Both the position numbers and the translations under genes were made by a program. 64,000 bases of DNA. Origin: Sphaerimonospora thailandensis. Lineage in GTDB: Bacteria > Actinomycetota > Actinomycetes > Streptosporangiales > Streptosporangiaceae. Under the pieces are notes generated by a model. That model was not told the origin of the DNA, did not search any database, and worked only from the letters and a program-made list of their open reading frames with translations. Of the stretch, positions 1-7,754 are shown piece by piece. Location: positions 1 through 64,000 of the forward strand of contig NZ_BOOG01000033.1 in NCBI RefSeq assembly GCF_016863115.1. The letters are read 5' to 3'. The first letter of the stretch is position 1; every line of letters starts with the position of its first letter.

Positions 1-374
1 GTCCGCCCGCCGGTGAGCAGGCCCACCAGCGGCGCCGGCAGGCCGGACTGGTCGATCGTGAGGAGGAGCGATCCGCCGCCCGGTCGAGGTGTGATCGCGT
101 GCCCCGCGACCGTGGTCACGCCTCCGCTGGTCGCCTGCCAGACGAAGGAGCCGCCCTCCGTGAACTCGGTCACCTGCCAGACCATCACGGGAAGCCCCGG
201 TTGCTTGATCCGGACACGGCTGCCGAGGCCCAGTGGACCGTCCCCTTGACCGTTGCCGAGAAACTCGAGCTCGGTCACCGTGGGGAGGAACTCGGGCCAC
301 CTGGCCACGTCCGTCATGACCCGCCAGATCCGCTCCGGAGACGCGTCGATGTCGATGCCGGTCTCGAATCGCAT
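1..374 (-). CDS. SRPBCC-family (polyketide cyclase/START-like) protein, 3' end outside window
   Basis: The reverse strand reads from ATG at 374 off the left edge. It starts MRFETGIDIDASPERIWRV and continues with MTDVARWPEFLPTVTELEFL, the usual opening of the SRPBCC helix-grip fold (PF03364/PF10604): an N-terminal strand, the SPERIW helix and the W-P hinge. Such proteins bind hydrophobic ligands in a deep cavity; the ligand cannot be told from sequence. It stands alone, divergent from the MFS transporter at 602. About 124 residues are visible and the C-terminal helix is missing. Confidence 0.8.
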   Translation of the reverse strand, partial: MRFETGIDIDASPERIWRVMTDVARWPEFLPTVTELEFLGNGQGDGPLGLGSRVRIKQPGLPVMVWQVTEFTEGGSFVWQATSGGVTTVAGHAITPRPGGGSLLLTIDQSGLPAPLVGLLTGGR

Positions 375-601
375 AACGGTCGACCCCCGGGTCAGTTGGG
401 TTTGACGAGCGTCGTCTCCCGCATCCTACAGAGAAACGATCTACGGAAGTGAGGAGGCCTCCCCACGGTCCCGATCGCACTGGTCAGCCTGCGGTCGACG
501 CCTACTACGCCCTGCTGGTCCGGTCGCCGCGGCCGGAAAACCTGTGCCGGACTCCTACCTGAATGCCGGATGATGGCGACAGGCAAACGAAAGGTGGCCC
601 A

Positions 602-1873
602 GTGGGTGGTTTAGGCAGAATCGGGGTCCTTGTCGTCGCCAACCTGCTCGGTGGAGTCGGAGTCGCCGCCGGGGTCGCGGTCGGTGCGCTGCTCATCGAG
701 GCGGTCGGCGGCACCACGATGGCGGGGCTGGGCTCGGCCGCGAACGTGCTCGGCGCGGCGGTCGCCGCGGTGCCGCTGGCCGCGGTCGCGTCCCGGCACG
801 GGCGGCGCTGGTCGCTCACCCTGGGCTATGCGCTCGCCGCCATCGGCGGCGCTCTGATCATCGCCGCCGCGGTGATCTCCAATATCGTCGTCCTGCTGGC
901 CGCGCTGGCCTTCTTCGGCGTCGCGCAGGCGGTGAACCTGCAGACCCGGTACGCGGCGGCCGACGACGTCCCGCCTGCCACCCAGGCCAGGGCGATGTCG
1001 ACGGTGATCTGGGCGACCACCATCGGGTCGGTGGCCGGACCCAACCTCAGCGAGGTGGGGGACAGGCTCGGCGTACGGCTCGGGCTGCCCGTTCTGTCCG
1101 GCCCCTACCTGTTCTCGGTCCTGTCCTTCGTGTTGGCGGCGGCGGTGGTGGCGCTGCTGTTCCGGCCTGCCGTACGGCCCCGGGAGGCGGCTGCGGCCGG
1201 TTCGGCGGGGTCCGCCGGGACGGAACCGACGGTGGGTGCGATGGCGGCGCTGCGCTGGGCGGCGGCGCATCCGACCGCGCGGTTCGCGGTGGTGCTCATC
1301 GCGGCGGCACACGCCGTGATGATCACGGTGATGGTGATGACCCCGCTGCACCTGCAGCACCACGGGATGACGCTGCAGGTGGTCGGCATCGTGATCAGCC
1401 TGCACATTTTGGGGATGTACGGGTTCAGTCCGGTCTTCGGCTGGCTGGCCGACCGGCTCGGCGTGGTCCGGGTCGCGTTCGGCGGCATCGCGATGCTCTC
1501 GGTGGCCCTCGTGCTCGGTTTCCTGGCCGCGGCCACCCCGGCGGGCGGGGCTCTCACCGCGGTGGCGCTGACCGTCCTCGGGGTGGGCTGGTCGGCGTCG
1601 GTGATCTCCGCTTCCGCGCTGCTGACGAGCGCCTCGCCGGCCCGGGTCCGGGTGCCGCTGCAGGGTGTCACCGACGCGGGCATGAGCTACGCGGGGGCCG
1701 TGGCGGCCGCGCTGGCCGGGCCGATCCTCGCATTCGGGGGTTTCCACGCGGTCAACATCGCCGCGGCGGTCATCCTGGTGCCCGCCGTGGTGGCCGGTGC
1801 CGCAGCCCTTCGCGGCCGGGGCGCCGACGCCGAGTCCCCGAGCAGCCGAGGCGTGACCGAACGCGCGAGTTGA
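602..1873 (+). CDS. MFS transporter (multidrug-type)
   Basis: The protein has about 423 residues and roughly 12 hydrophobic segments. It contains the motif-A-like loop ASRHGRRWSLTLGYA after the second helix and a second copy, GWLADRLGVVRVAFGG, in the C-terminal half, as in major facilitator superfamily exporters. I place the start at GTG 602, preceded by AAAGGTGG; an upstream in-frame ATG at 563 would add 13 polar residues. There is a long central loop around PREAAAAGSAGSAGTEP. The substrate cannot be predicted. It is transcribed alone. Confidence 0.85.
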   Translation: MGGLGRIGVLVVANLLGGVGVAAGVAVGALLIEAVGGTTMAGLGSAANVLGAAVAAVPLAAVASRHGRRWSLTLGYALAAIGGALIIAAAVISNIVVLLAALAFFGVAQAVNLQTRYAAADDVPPATQARAMSTVIWATTIGSVAGPNLSEVGDRLGVRLGLPVLSGPYLFSVLSFVLAAAVVALLFRPAVRPREAAAAGSAGSAGTEPTVGAMAALRWAAAHPTARFAVVLIAAAHAVMITVMVMTPLHLQHHGMTLQVVGIVISLHILGMYGFSPVFGWLADRLGVVRVAFGGIAMLSVALVLGFLAAATPAGGALTAVALTVLGVGWSASVISASALLTSASPARVRVPLQGVTDAGMSYAGAVAAALAGPILAFGGFHAVNIAAAVILVPAVVAGAAALRGRGADAESPSSRGVTERAS

Positions 1874-1923
1874 GCGGGGACGGGGAGACTGTCGGTGTGC
1901 GGGGGGAGCCTCACGCTGCCGGC

Positions 1924-1955
1924 GGGTGACCGCACCCTTGCCGGGGTGACCGCAC
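1924..1955. promoter_or_regulatory. Direct repeat upstream of the fumarylacetoacetase unit
   Basis: The 12-mer GGGTGACCGCAC occurs at 1924-1935 and again at 1944-1955. The copies are 20 bp apart, about two helical turns, so both face the same side of the DNA. The site lies about 135 bp upstream of the GTG at 2090. This is the arrangement of a two-site activator or repressor; the binding protein is unknown. Confidence 0.35.
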
Positions 1956-2089
1956 GATAAGGGCCTGTTGTGCAGATTGTCCGGCGTAGATCGATTTGGT
2001 GCCGGATGGTCTGGGCATATTGCCCGGTACGGCCTGGCCCCGGCGAGTTCGTGCTGATCAGCGGGGTAAAGGTCCACTAGCATGCGATC

Positions 2090-3007
2090 GTGGACAGCGA
2101 CGAGGTGACGTTCTCCGGTGGCGAGGCCCGTGGCGAGGAACTGTTCGCCTCGCTGTTCGACGACGCCGCGCTCTTCCCGCCCGGCAACGCGCCCATGGCC
2201 GCGGCCGTACCGGCGCATCGCCGCCATCGCGCGTCGTGGTACGCCGGTTTCGTCGGCCCGTTCATCTGTGCGGACACCCGGCTGGCCGAGCTCCCGGCGG
2301 ACCTGGCGATCAGCGTCGTGGTGACGGGCGGACCGGCGGCGATCGAGGGGCTGGTCGAGGGGCTGGCCGAGGGGTTGGCCGAGGGGCTCGGCACGCTGCC
2401 GAACGCGGTGGCGCTGGAGGTCTCGGGCGTGGCGGATCCGGCCGACGCGGCGGCGGCCGTGACCGCGCTGCGGGCCTGGATGAGCGGCAACCGGGCGAGC
2501 GGCAACCGGGCGAGCGGCCCCGACAGGGGCGCCGCCGGGTTCGTCGAGGTTCCACGGGGCGAGGCGTCCCTTCCCGTGCTGGACGTGCTCGCGGGCACGG
2601 CGTTCCTCGCGAAGTTCCGTACCGGCGGCCTCCAGGCGCAGGCGTTCCCGTCCGAGGCAGAGTTGGCCGGGGCGATCGTCGCCTGCGCGGACCGGGGCCT
2701 GCCGTTCAAGTGCACCGCCGGGCTGCACCATGCCGTACGGCACACCGCGCCTGACACGGGCTTCGAGCACCACGGGTTCCTCAACGTGCTGCTCGCCACG
2801 AGCGCGGCCCTGGACGGCGTGGCGGCGGACGAGGTGGCCGGGGTGCTCGCCGAGCGGGATGCCGCCGCGGTGGCAGACCGGATCCGCGCCCTCGGCGACG
2901 ACGAGGTGGCGGCGGCCCGCCGGATGTTCCGATCGTTTGGCACCTGCAGCATCGACGAGCCTCTCGACGACCTGGCCGCGCTGGGCCTGATCACCGTACC
3001 CGCCTGA
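2090..3007 (+). CDS. Conserved hypothetical protein co-transcribed with fumarylacetoacetase
   Basis: The protein has 305 residues from GTG 2090. I recognise no domain with a known reaction. It is soluble, with no signal peptide or membrane helix. Notable stretches are ELFASLFDDAALFPPGNAPM near the N-terminus and PFKCTAGLHHAVRH in the C-terminal third, whose Lys, Cys and His could be catalytic. It ends 34 bp before fahA and shares its strand, so it probably serves the same aromatic amino acid pathway. It carries two in-frame short repeats: EGL(V/A) four times near residues 86-100, and SGNRA twice near 131-140. Confidence 0.75.
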   Translation: MDSDEVTFSGGEARGEELFASLFDDAALFPPGNAPMAAAVPAHRRHRASWYAGFVGPFICADTRLAELPADLAISVVVTGGPAAIEGLVEGLAEGLAEGLGTLPNAVALEVSGVADPADAAAAVTALRAWMSGNRASGNRASGPDRGAAGFVEVPRGEASLPVLDVLAGTAFLAKFRTGGLQAQAFPSEAELAGAIVACADRGLPFKCTAGLHHAVRHTAPDTGFEHHGFLNVLLATSAALDGVAADEVAGVLAERDAAAVADRIRALGDDEVAAARRMFRSFGTCSIDEPLDDLAALGLITVPA

Positions 3008-3041
3008 TCAGCATTCGGACCGCGACCGTACAGGAGCGACT

Positions 3042-4253
3042 GTGACCTGGATCGACCTTCGAGACGACGGATGGGGCCTGGACAATCTGCCCTACGGCGT
3101 GTTCTCCACCGGCGGGCCGGACCGACGGGTGGGCGTGGCGGTCGGCGGGCACGTCCTGGACCTGGGCGCCGCCGCGCGGGACCTGTGGCCGGCCATGGCG
3201 GGCACGTTCGCCGAGGGCACGCTCGACCGTTTCATGGCCCGGGGGCGGGCCGTGTGGGACGAGACCCGCGAGCGCGTCACCGGCTGGCTCACCGACGCCG
3301 CCCACGAGCGCGCTGTGCGGCCGCACCTGGTGGACCGGGACGCGGTGCGGCTCCACCTGCCCTTCACCGTCGCCGACTACGTGGACTTCTACGCCTCAGA
3401 GCACCACGCCGCCAACCTCGGCCGCATGTTCCGCCCCGGCCAGGAGCCGCTGACCCCGAACTGGCGGCACCTGCCGATCGGCTACCACGGCAGGGCGGGC
3501 ACGGTCGTGGTGTCCGGCACGCCGGTCGTACGGCCATGCGGGCAGCGCCGCACCCCGGACGGTGACATCGTCTTCGGCCCGTCGACCCGCCTGGACATCG
3601 AGGCCGAGCTGGGATTCGTCGTGGGCGCCCCCTCCGAGCCGGGCATGCCGGTGCCGATGGAGGATTTCGCCGACCACGTCTTCGGGGCCTGCCTGGTCAA
3701 CGACTGGTCGGCCCGGGACATCCAGTCGTGGGAGTACGTGCCGCTGGGTCCCTTCCTCGGCAAGTCGTTCGCCACGTCGGTCTCCCCGTGGGTGGTCCCG
3801 CTGGCGGCGCTCGGACGCGCCCGGGTCGAGCCGCCGGTACGCGACCCGAGGCCGCTGCCCTACCTGGACGACGCGGGCATGGAGGACTGGGGGCTGGACA
3901 TCCGACTGGAGGTCAGGCTGAACGGCCACGTGGTGTCGCGGCCGCCGTTCGCCGGGATGTACTGGACGGCCGCCCAGCAACTCGCCCACATGACGGTGAA
4001 CGGCGCGAGCCTGCGCACCGGTGACCTGTTCGCCTCGGGCACGATCAGCGGACCCCGGCCGGATGAGCGCGGCTCCCTGATCGAGCTGTCCTGGGCGGGC
4101 GAGTCGCCGATCGAGCTGCCCGACGGGAGCAAGCGCACGTTCCTCGAAGACGGCGACGAGGTCGTCATCACCGCCACCGCTCCAGGAAGGAACGGGAGCG
4201 CCGTCTCCTTCGGCGAGGTCCGCGGCGTCATCGTCCCGCCCCGAGCCGGCTGA
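3042..4253 (+). CDS. fahA: Fumarylacetoacetase
   Basis: The 403-residue protein catalyses the last step of tyrosine/homogentisate degradation, hydrolysing 4-fumarylacetoacetate to fumarate and acetoacetate. Family motifs are all present: DFYASEHHAANLGRMFR (metal Asp and catalytic His), RLDIEAELGFVVG (the two metal Glu), NDWSARDIQSWEYVPLGPF (metal Asp) and GKSFATS. Length matches bacterial and mammalian enzymes (about 400-420). Start is GTG 3042 with AGGAG 7-8 bases upstream. It follows the unknown gene at 2090 in a short operon; no homogentisate dioxygenase is in the window. Confidence 0.96.
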   Translation: MTWIDLRDDGWGLDNLPYGVFSTGGPDRRVGVAVGGHVLDLGAAARDLWPAMAGTFAEGTLDRFMARGRAVWDETRERVTGWLTDAAHERAVRPHLVDRDAVRLHLPFTVADYVDFYASEHHAANLGRMFRPGQEPLTPNWRHLPIGYHGRAGTVVVSGTPVVRPCGQRRTPDGDIVFGPSTRLDIEAELGFVVGAPSEPGMPVPMEDFADHVFGACLVNDWSARDIQSWEYVPLGPFLGKSFATSVSPWVVPLAALGRARVEPPVRDPRPLPYLDDAGMEDWGLDIRLEVRLNGHVVSRPPFAGMYWTAAQQLAHMTVNGASLRTGDLFASGTISGPRPDERGSLIELSWAGESPIELPDGSKRTFLEDGDEVVITATAPGRNGSAVSFGEVRGVIVPPRAG

Positions 4254-4296
4254 AACACCGCGCCCGGCTCGGATCTCCAGCCGGGTGGATGGAGCG

Positions 4297-4332
4297 GACG
4301 GGCCCCGGTTCCAGCTGGAACCGGGGCCCGTC
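4297..4332. terminator. Perfect 36-bp palindrome, bidirectional terminator
   Basis: GACGGGCCCCGGTTCCAG is followed immediately by its exact reverse complement. The palindrome lies between the convergent fahA (ends 4253) and lipase (ends 4346) genes. There is no U-tract, as is usual for actinobacterial hairpin terminators. Confidence 0.75.
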
Positions 4333-4345
4333 GTCACTCAGCCGG

Positions 4346-5620
4346 TCAGCACGCCTGGTGCGTGGCCGGCGTCCGTCTCGCGAAGACCGCGTCGGCGAAG
4401 GCGCGGGCCTCGCCGTACGAGGCCGCCACGGTCGTCCTGTGGTCCGGCCCGGTGGCGGGCGGCGAGCCCAGCAGCAAGTAGTCCACCAGGGGCCTGCTGT
4501 TGGCGCACAGCCGTGGAATGAGCGGGTTCACCTGGGTCGCCGGATCGACGAGCGTGTCGCCCCAGCTGGAGACCACCATCGTCGGCACCCGCAGTCTGAG
4601 GTGCTCGGACGCCTGGCTGTCGAGGTAGGCGGTCAGCTTCGCCTGCTCGGTCTCGGTGCCGTCGGCGAAGGGGTTGCGCGGTGCGGCGGCGTACACCTGC
4701 TCGGCGACCGCGTACGAGTCCTCGATGCACCCGTTGCGGCCGACCTCCAGCAGCGGCTGCGCCTCGGGGATCAGCATCGCCGCGGCGTCGATGGCCGGAT
4801 CGGCGGCTTCGGCCCCGCTCAGGATGGTCGGCAGGAAGGCCAGCACCGCGATCGCCTGGGCCCGCGGCATGTGCGGGATGGCGGAGAAGTACGAGGTGGT
4901 GACCTTCAGGTTGTGGCCGCCGGGGGAGATGGCGACCGCGCCCAGAAGTCGGACGTCGCGGCGCGGGTCGCTTTGGGCGGCGGTCCAGAGCGCGGAGTGC
5001 CCGCCCTGGCTGTGGCCCATCACGACGTAGTTCTTGCCGACGCGCGGGTCGAGGGCGCGGGCCGCGCGCACGATGTCGACCACCGTGTTGGCGGCGCTCG
5101 GCCCGTTCAGGTAGGGATGGACGCCCGGGGTGCCCAGGCCCTCGTAGTCGGTCTGCACGACGGCGTAGCCGGCGGCCACGTACCTGTCGAGTGTCTGACT
5201 GGCGGTCCCGATGTAGCCGCCGTCCTGGCGGGTGGGGGTGCACCGATCGGCGTTGCCCACGGTGCCGTGCGCCCAGCTGATGACCGGCCAGCCGCCCGCC
5301 GGCGCCTTGCCCCGCGGGATCGCGACCGCGCCGGTGACCTCGATGCGCCGGCCCCGGGCGCCCACGGAGACGTAGCGGACCAGGCGATTCGACGCGGCGC
5401 TGGGCAGGACGGTGGCGCCGGTCAGCTTGGTGCTGCGCAGCAGCCTGCCTCGCTGGCCGGGCGGGACCGACTGATGGGACGAGTTGCCGATCGCGTGGCC
5501 GGTCCCGTTGCCTTCGGCGCTACCTGCCTGCGCGGTGGTGATTCCGCCGGCGGTCAGCAGGGCGACCGTCCCGGTTACGGCGATGGCCCGGGACATCCAG
5601 GCCAGACGCGTGGTGCTCAT
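4346..5620 (-). CDS. Secreted lipase-family alpha/beta hydrolase
   Basis: The protein has 424 residues and resembles the secretory lipase family (LIP, PF03583). The ATG at 5620 has a strong AGGAGGAA site; the longer reading to 5659 is unlikely. Residues 1-32 form a signal peptide (basic MSTTRLAWMSR, hydrophobic core, A-Q-A cleavage site). The nucleophile elbow is GHSQGGHSALW, and SWGDTLVDPATQ near the C-terminus fits the acid-residue loop. The substrate is probably an ester or triglyceride. The gene lies downstream of lacI but behind a strong terminator, so it is probably independently expressed. Confidence 0.85.
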   Translation of the reverse strand: MSTTRLAWMSRAIAVTGTVALLTAGGITTAQAGSAEGNGTGHAIGNSSHQSVPPGQRGRLLRSTKLTGATVLPSAASNRLVRYVSVGARGRRIEVTGAVAIPRGKAPAGGWPVISWAHGTVGNADRCTPTRQDGGYIGTASQTLDRYVAAGYAVVQTDYEGLGTPGVHPYLNGPSAANTVVDIVRAARALDPRVGKNYVVMGHSQGGHSALWTAAQSDPRRDVRLLGAVAISPGGHNLKVTTSYFSAIPHMPRAQAIAVLAFLPTILSGAEAADPAIDAAAMLIPEAQPLLEVGRNGCIEDSYAVAEQVYAAAPRNPFADGTETEQAKLTAYLDSQASEHLRLRVPTMVVSSWGDTLVDPATQVNPLIPRLCANSRPLVDYLLLGSPPATGPDHRTTVAASYGEARAFADAVFARRTPATHQAC

Positions 5621-5738
5621 CAGTGTTCCTCCTCGTGGGGGATACCGCCGGTCCGCCACGTCCTGTGGCGGTGTCGTTCACCTGTGCGTCTCCTCGGATG
5701 TCGATGGGCGGCATCCAACCGGTGAAGATCACGCTGCG

Positions 5739-5775
5739 GCAACCCGCCATCCCGCTCAGCGGGATGGCGGGTTGC
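5739..5775. terminator. Perfect palindrome, terminator of the LacI-family gene
   Basis: Arms GCAACCCGCCATCCCGCT (5739-5756) and the exact reverse complement (5758-5775) flank one base. It lies 3' of the minus-strand regulator (ends 5855) and upstream of the lipase start (5620), so it should stop regulator transcription before the lipase. Confidence 0.75.
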
Positions 5776-5854
5776 GCGACGAGAGTTCCAGCTCGCGTCC
5801 GCCGCTTCCGGCGGTCGGCCCGCCCCGTCCGAAGATCCGAAATCCGCACAGGCT

Positions 5855-6850
5855 TCAGTGTGACGTGCTGGCCCGGATCATCAGTTCGGTGGGGAGGATC
5901 TCGACCGTGCCCGGCGCGACGTGGCCGGCGAGGATGCCGGCGAGCAGCCGCGCCGCCCGGCGGCCCATCTCGCGGGGGGCGATGTCGACCGCGGTGATGG
6001 GGGTGGCCAGGCCGCGCAGTGAGGGGCTGTCCACGTAGGAGGCCACCAGCAGGTCGGCGGGCACGTGGCGGCCCTGCTGGAGGGCGGCGTGCACCGCGCT
6101 GGTCGCGCCGCCGTCGGGGACGGAGACGATCGCGCCGACGCCGCCCGGCGCGCGCAGGGCCTCGGCCACCGCGTGGTTCACGTCCTCCGGATCGCAGACG
6201 AAGGGCACGTCGTAGACGAGCGCCTCGCGGCCGTTGTCGGCGCACCAGGCCCGGTAGGCGGTGCGGATGTCCAGGCCGAAGGAGGTCTCCTCGCCCGGGC
6301 AGAGCAGTGCGATGTGGTCGCCGCGGCCGGACAGGTGATCGAGCAGGGTGCGGGTCCCCGCCCGATGGTCGGACTCGACCCGGCCCGCGTGCCGGGCGCC
6401 CGGCGTCAGGTCCCGCTCGCAGGTGACGACCGGGACGCGCAGGTCGGTGAGCGTCCCCAGCATCGGGTCGCCGAGCACGGGGTCGGAGACCATCACTCCG
6501 TCGATGTGCGGCGGCGGCGTGCGGCCGGGGTCCGCGGGGGCCGGGATGAGGGTGAGCGCCAGGTCGTGCGCGAGCGCCTCCTCGGCGGCGCCGATGGCGA
6601 GGTCCATGTAGTACTCGAGCCCGATGGTGCGCGCCGGGAAGTACAGGCCGATGGCCCCGGTGCGGCCGCCGCGCAGGTTGCGGGCGCTCCGGTTGGCGAC
6701 GTAGCCCAGCTCACGGGCGATCGCGGCCACCCGCTCGCGGGTGGCGGCGGGCAGCCGGCCACGCCCGCTCAGCGCGTCCGACACGGTCGTCTTCGACACC
6801 CCCGCGGCGCGGGCCACGTCCTGCAGGGTGATCGGTCGGGATTCGTTCAT
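5855..6850 (-). CDS. LacI-family transcriptional regulator
   Basis: The protein has 331 residues. The N-terminal LacI helix-turn-helix and hinge helix are clear: ITLQDVARAAGVSKTTVSDA, then GRLPAATRERVAAIARELGY and NRSARNLRGGRTGAIGLY. The rest is a periplasmic-binding-protein-like effector domain ending in EILPTELMIRAST. The ATG at 6850 starts right before the HTH; the frame extends upstream to 6931 but that stretch would overlap the operators. It is divergent from the urease-like operon and very likely represses it through the twin palindromes at 6917-6953. The effector is unknown; it may be a substrate of the operon. Confidence 0.92.
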   Translation of the reverse strand: MNESRPITLQDVARAAGVSKTTVSDALSGRGRLPAATRERVAAIARELGYVANRSARNLRGGRTGAIGLYFPARTIGLEYYMDLAIGAAEEALAHDLALTLIPAPADPGRTPPPHIDGVMVSDPVLGDPMLGTLTDLRVPVVTCERDLTPGARHAGRVESDHRAGTRTLLDHLSGRGDHIALLCPGEETSFGLDIRTAYRAWCADNGREALVYDVPFVCDPEDVNHAVAEALRAPGGVGAIVSVPDGGATSAVHAALQQGRHVPADLLVASYVDSPSLRGLATPITAVDIAPREMGRRAARLLAGILAGHVAPGTVEILPTELMIRASTSH

Positions 6851-6916
6851 CGAGGTCAACGGTACTCGCAAAGATCGGCTGCCATCCCCTGTGGTAACGA
6901 TCCGGACCACATTGGC

Positions 6917-6953
6917 GGAACGTTCCTTCAACCCTATTGCAGGAACGTTCCTG
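6917..6953. promoter_or_regulatory. Twin LacI-type operators
   Basis: The perfect palindrome GGAACGTTCC occurs at 6917-6926 and 6942-6951; the second extends to CAGGAACGTTCCTG (6940-6953). Starts are 25 bp apart. A symmetric site with a central CG is the hallmark of LacI-family operators. The pair sits between the LacI-family gene (start 6850) and the operon start (7023), so binding could control both directions. Confidence 0.72.
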
Positions 6954-7022
6954 TGCGTGGTCTAATCGCGCTCACCTTCTCCGACCCCCTGCGCCCACGC
7001 CCTGGACACGGAGGTGACAGTC

Positions 7023-7754
7023 GTGCATCTCACCCCTGCGGAACGCGACCGGCTGCTGCTGTTCACCACGGCGGAGCTGGCCAGGGCGCGGCGGGCCCGC
7101 GGCCTGCGGCTGAACGTGCCCGAGGCCACCGCGCTGATCGCCGACACGGTGTGCGAGGCGGCGCGCGACGGCCGGCGGCTGAGCGAGGCGATCGAGGCCG
7201 GCCGCTCGGTGCTGACCCACGAGGACGTGCTGCCCGGCGTCGCCGACGTGGTCACCGAGGTGCGGGTCGAGGCGGTCTTCGACGACGGGACCCGGCTGGC
7301 CGTGGTCACCGGGCCGTTCGGCCCGGCGGGGCCCGGCCCGACAGGGCCCGGCGCGGTGATCCCCGGGAAGCCTCAAGCCGAGCCGTACGGCGACGACGCG
7401 GTGGACGGGGTGGACGCGGTGGACGGGGTGGACGCGGTGACGGTGGAGGTCGTCAACACGGCGGCCGTGCCGATCAGCGTCACCTCGCACTTCCACTTCT
7501 TCGAGGTGAACCCGCGGCTGCGCTTCGACCGGGCCGCCGCCTACGGGCGGCATCTGGCCGTACCGGCCGGAACGGCCGTACGGTTCGACCCCGGCGCGGC
7601 CAGTGAGGTGCGGCTGGTGCCGATCGGCGGCGCGCGGGTGGCGGTCGGCTTCGCCGGCCTGGTGGACGGTCCGCTGGACGCGCCCGGCGCCCGCGAGGCG
7701 GCGCTGGAACGGGCCCGGGCCTGCGGCTACCTGGGAGCGGGGGAGCAGGCATGA
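7023..7754 (+). CDS. Fused urease gamma-beta subunit (UreA-UreB)
   Basis: The protein has 243 residues. Positions 1-100 match UreA: HLTPAERDRLLLFTTAELAR at the start, then SEAIEAGRSVLTHEDVLPGV. Positions about 140-243 match UreB: SHFHFFEVNPRLRFDR, then AVRFDPGAASEVRLVPIGG. They are joined by a linker with the repeat DGVDAV. I prefer GTG 7023, 8 bases after GGAGGT, which gives the family N-terminus (M)HLTP; GTG 7014 is also in frame. It is first in the operon and overlaps ureC by ATGA. It is a structural subunit around the alpha subunit, with no active site of its own. Confidence 0.9.
   Translation: MHLTPAERDRLLLFTTAELARARRARGLRLNVPEATALIADTVCEAARDGRRLSEAIEAGRSVLTHEDVLPGVADVVTEVRVEAVFDDGTRLAVVTGPFGPAGPGPTGPGAVIPGKPQAEPYGDDAVDGVDAVDGVDAVTVEVVNTAAVPISVTSHFHFFEVNPRLRFDRAAAYGRHLAVPAGTAVRFDPGAASEVRLVPIGGARVAVGFAGLVDGPLDAPGAREAALERARACGYLGAGEQA

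Noticed and set aside
611-2773. 720-residue open frame on the minus strand
   Set aside because: Arg/Gly/His-rich antisense shadow of the MFS and adjacent genes; no domain and no ribosome binding site.
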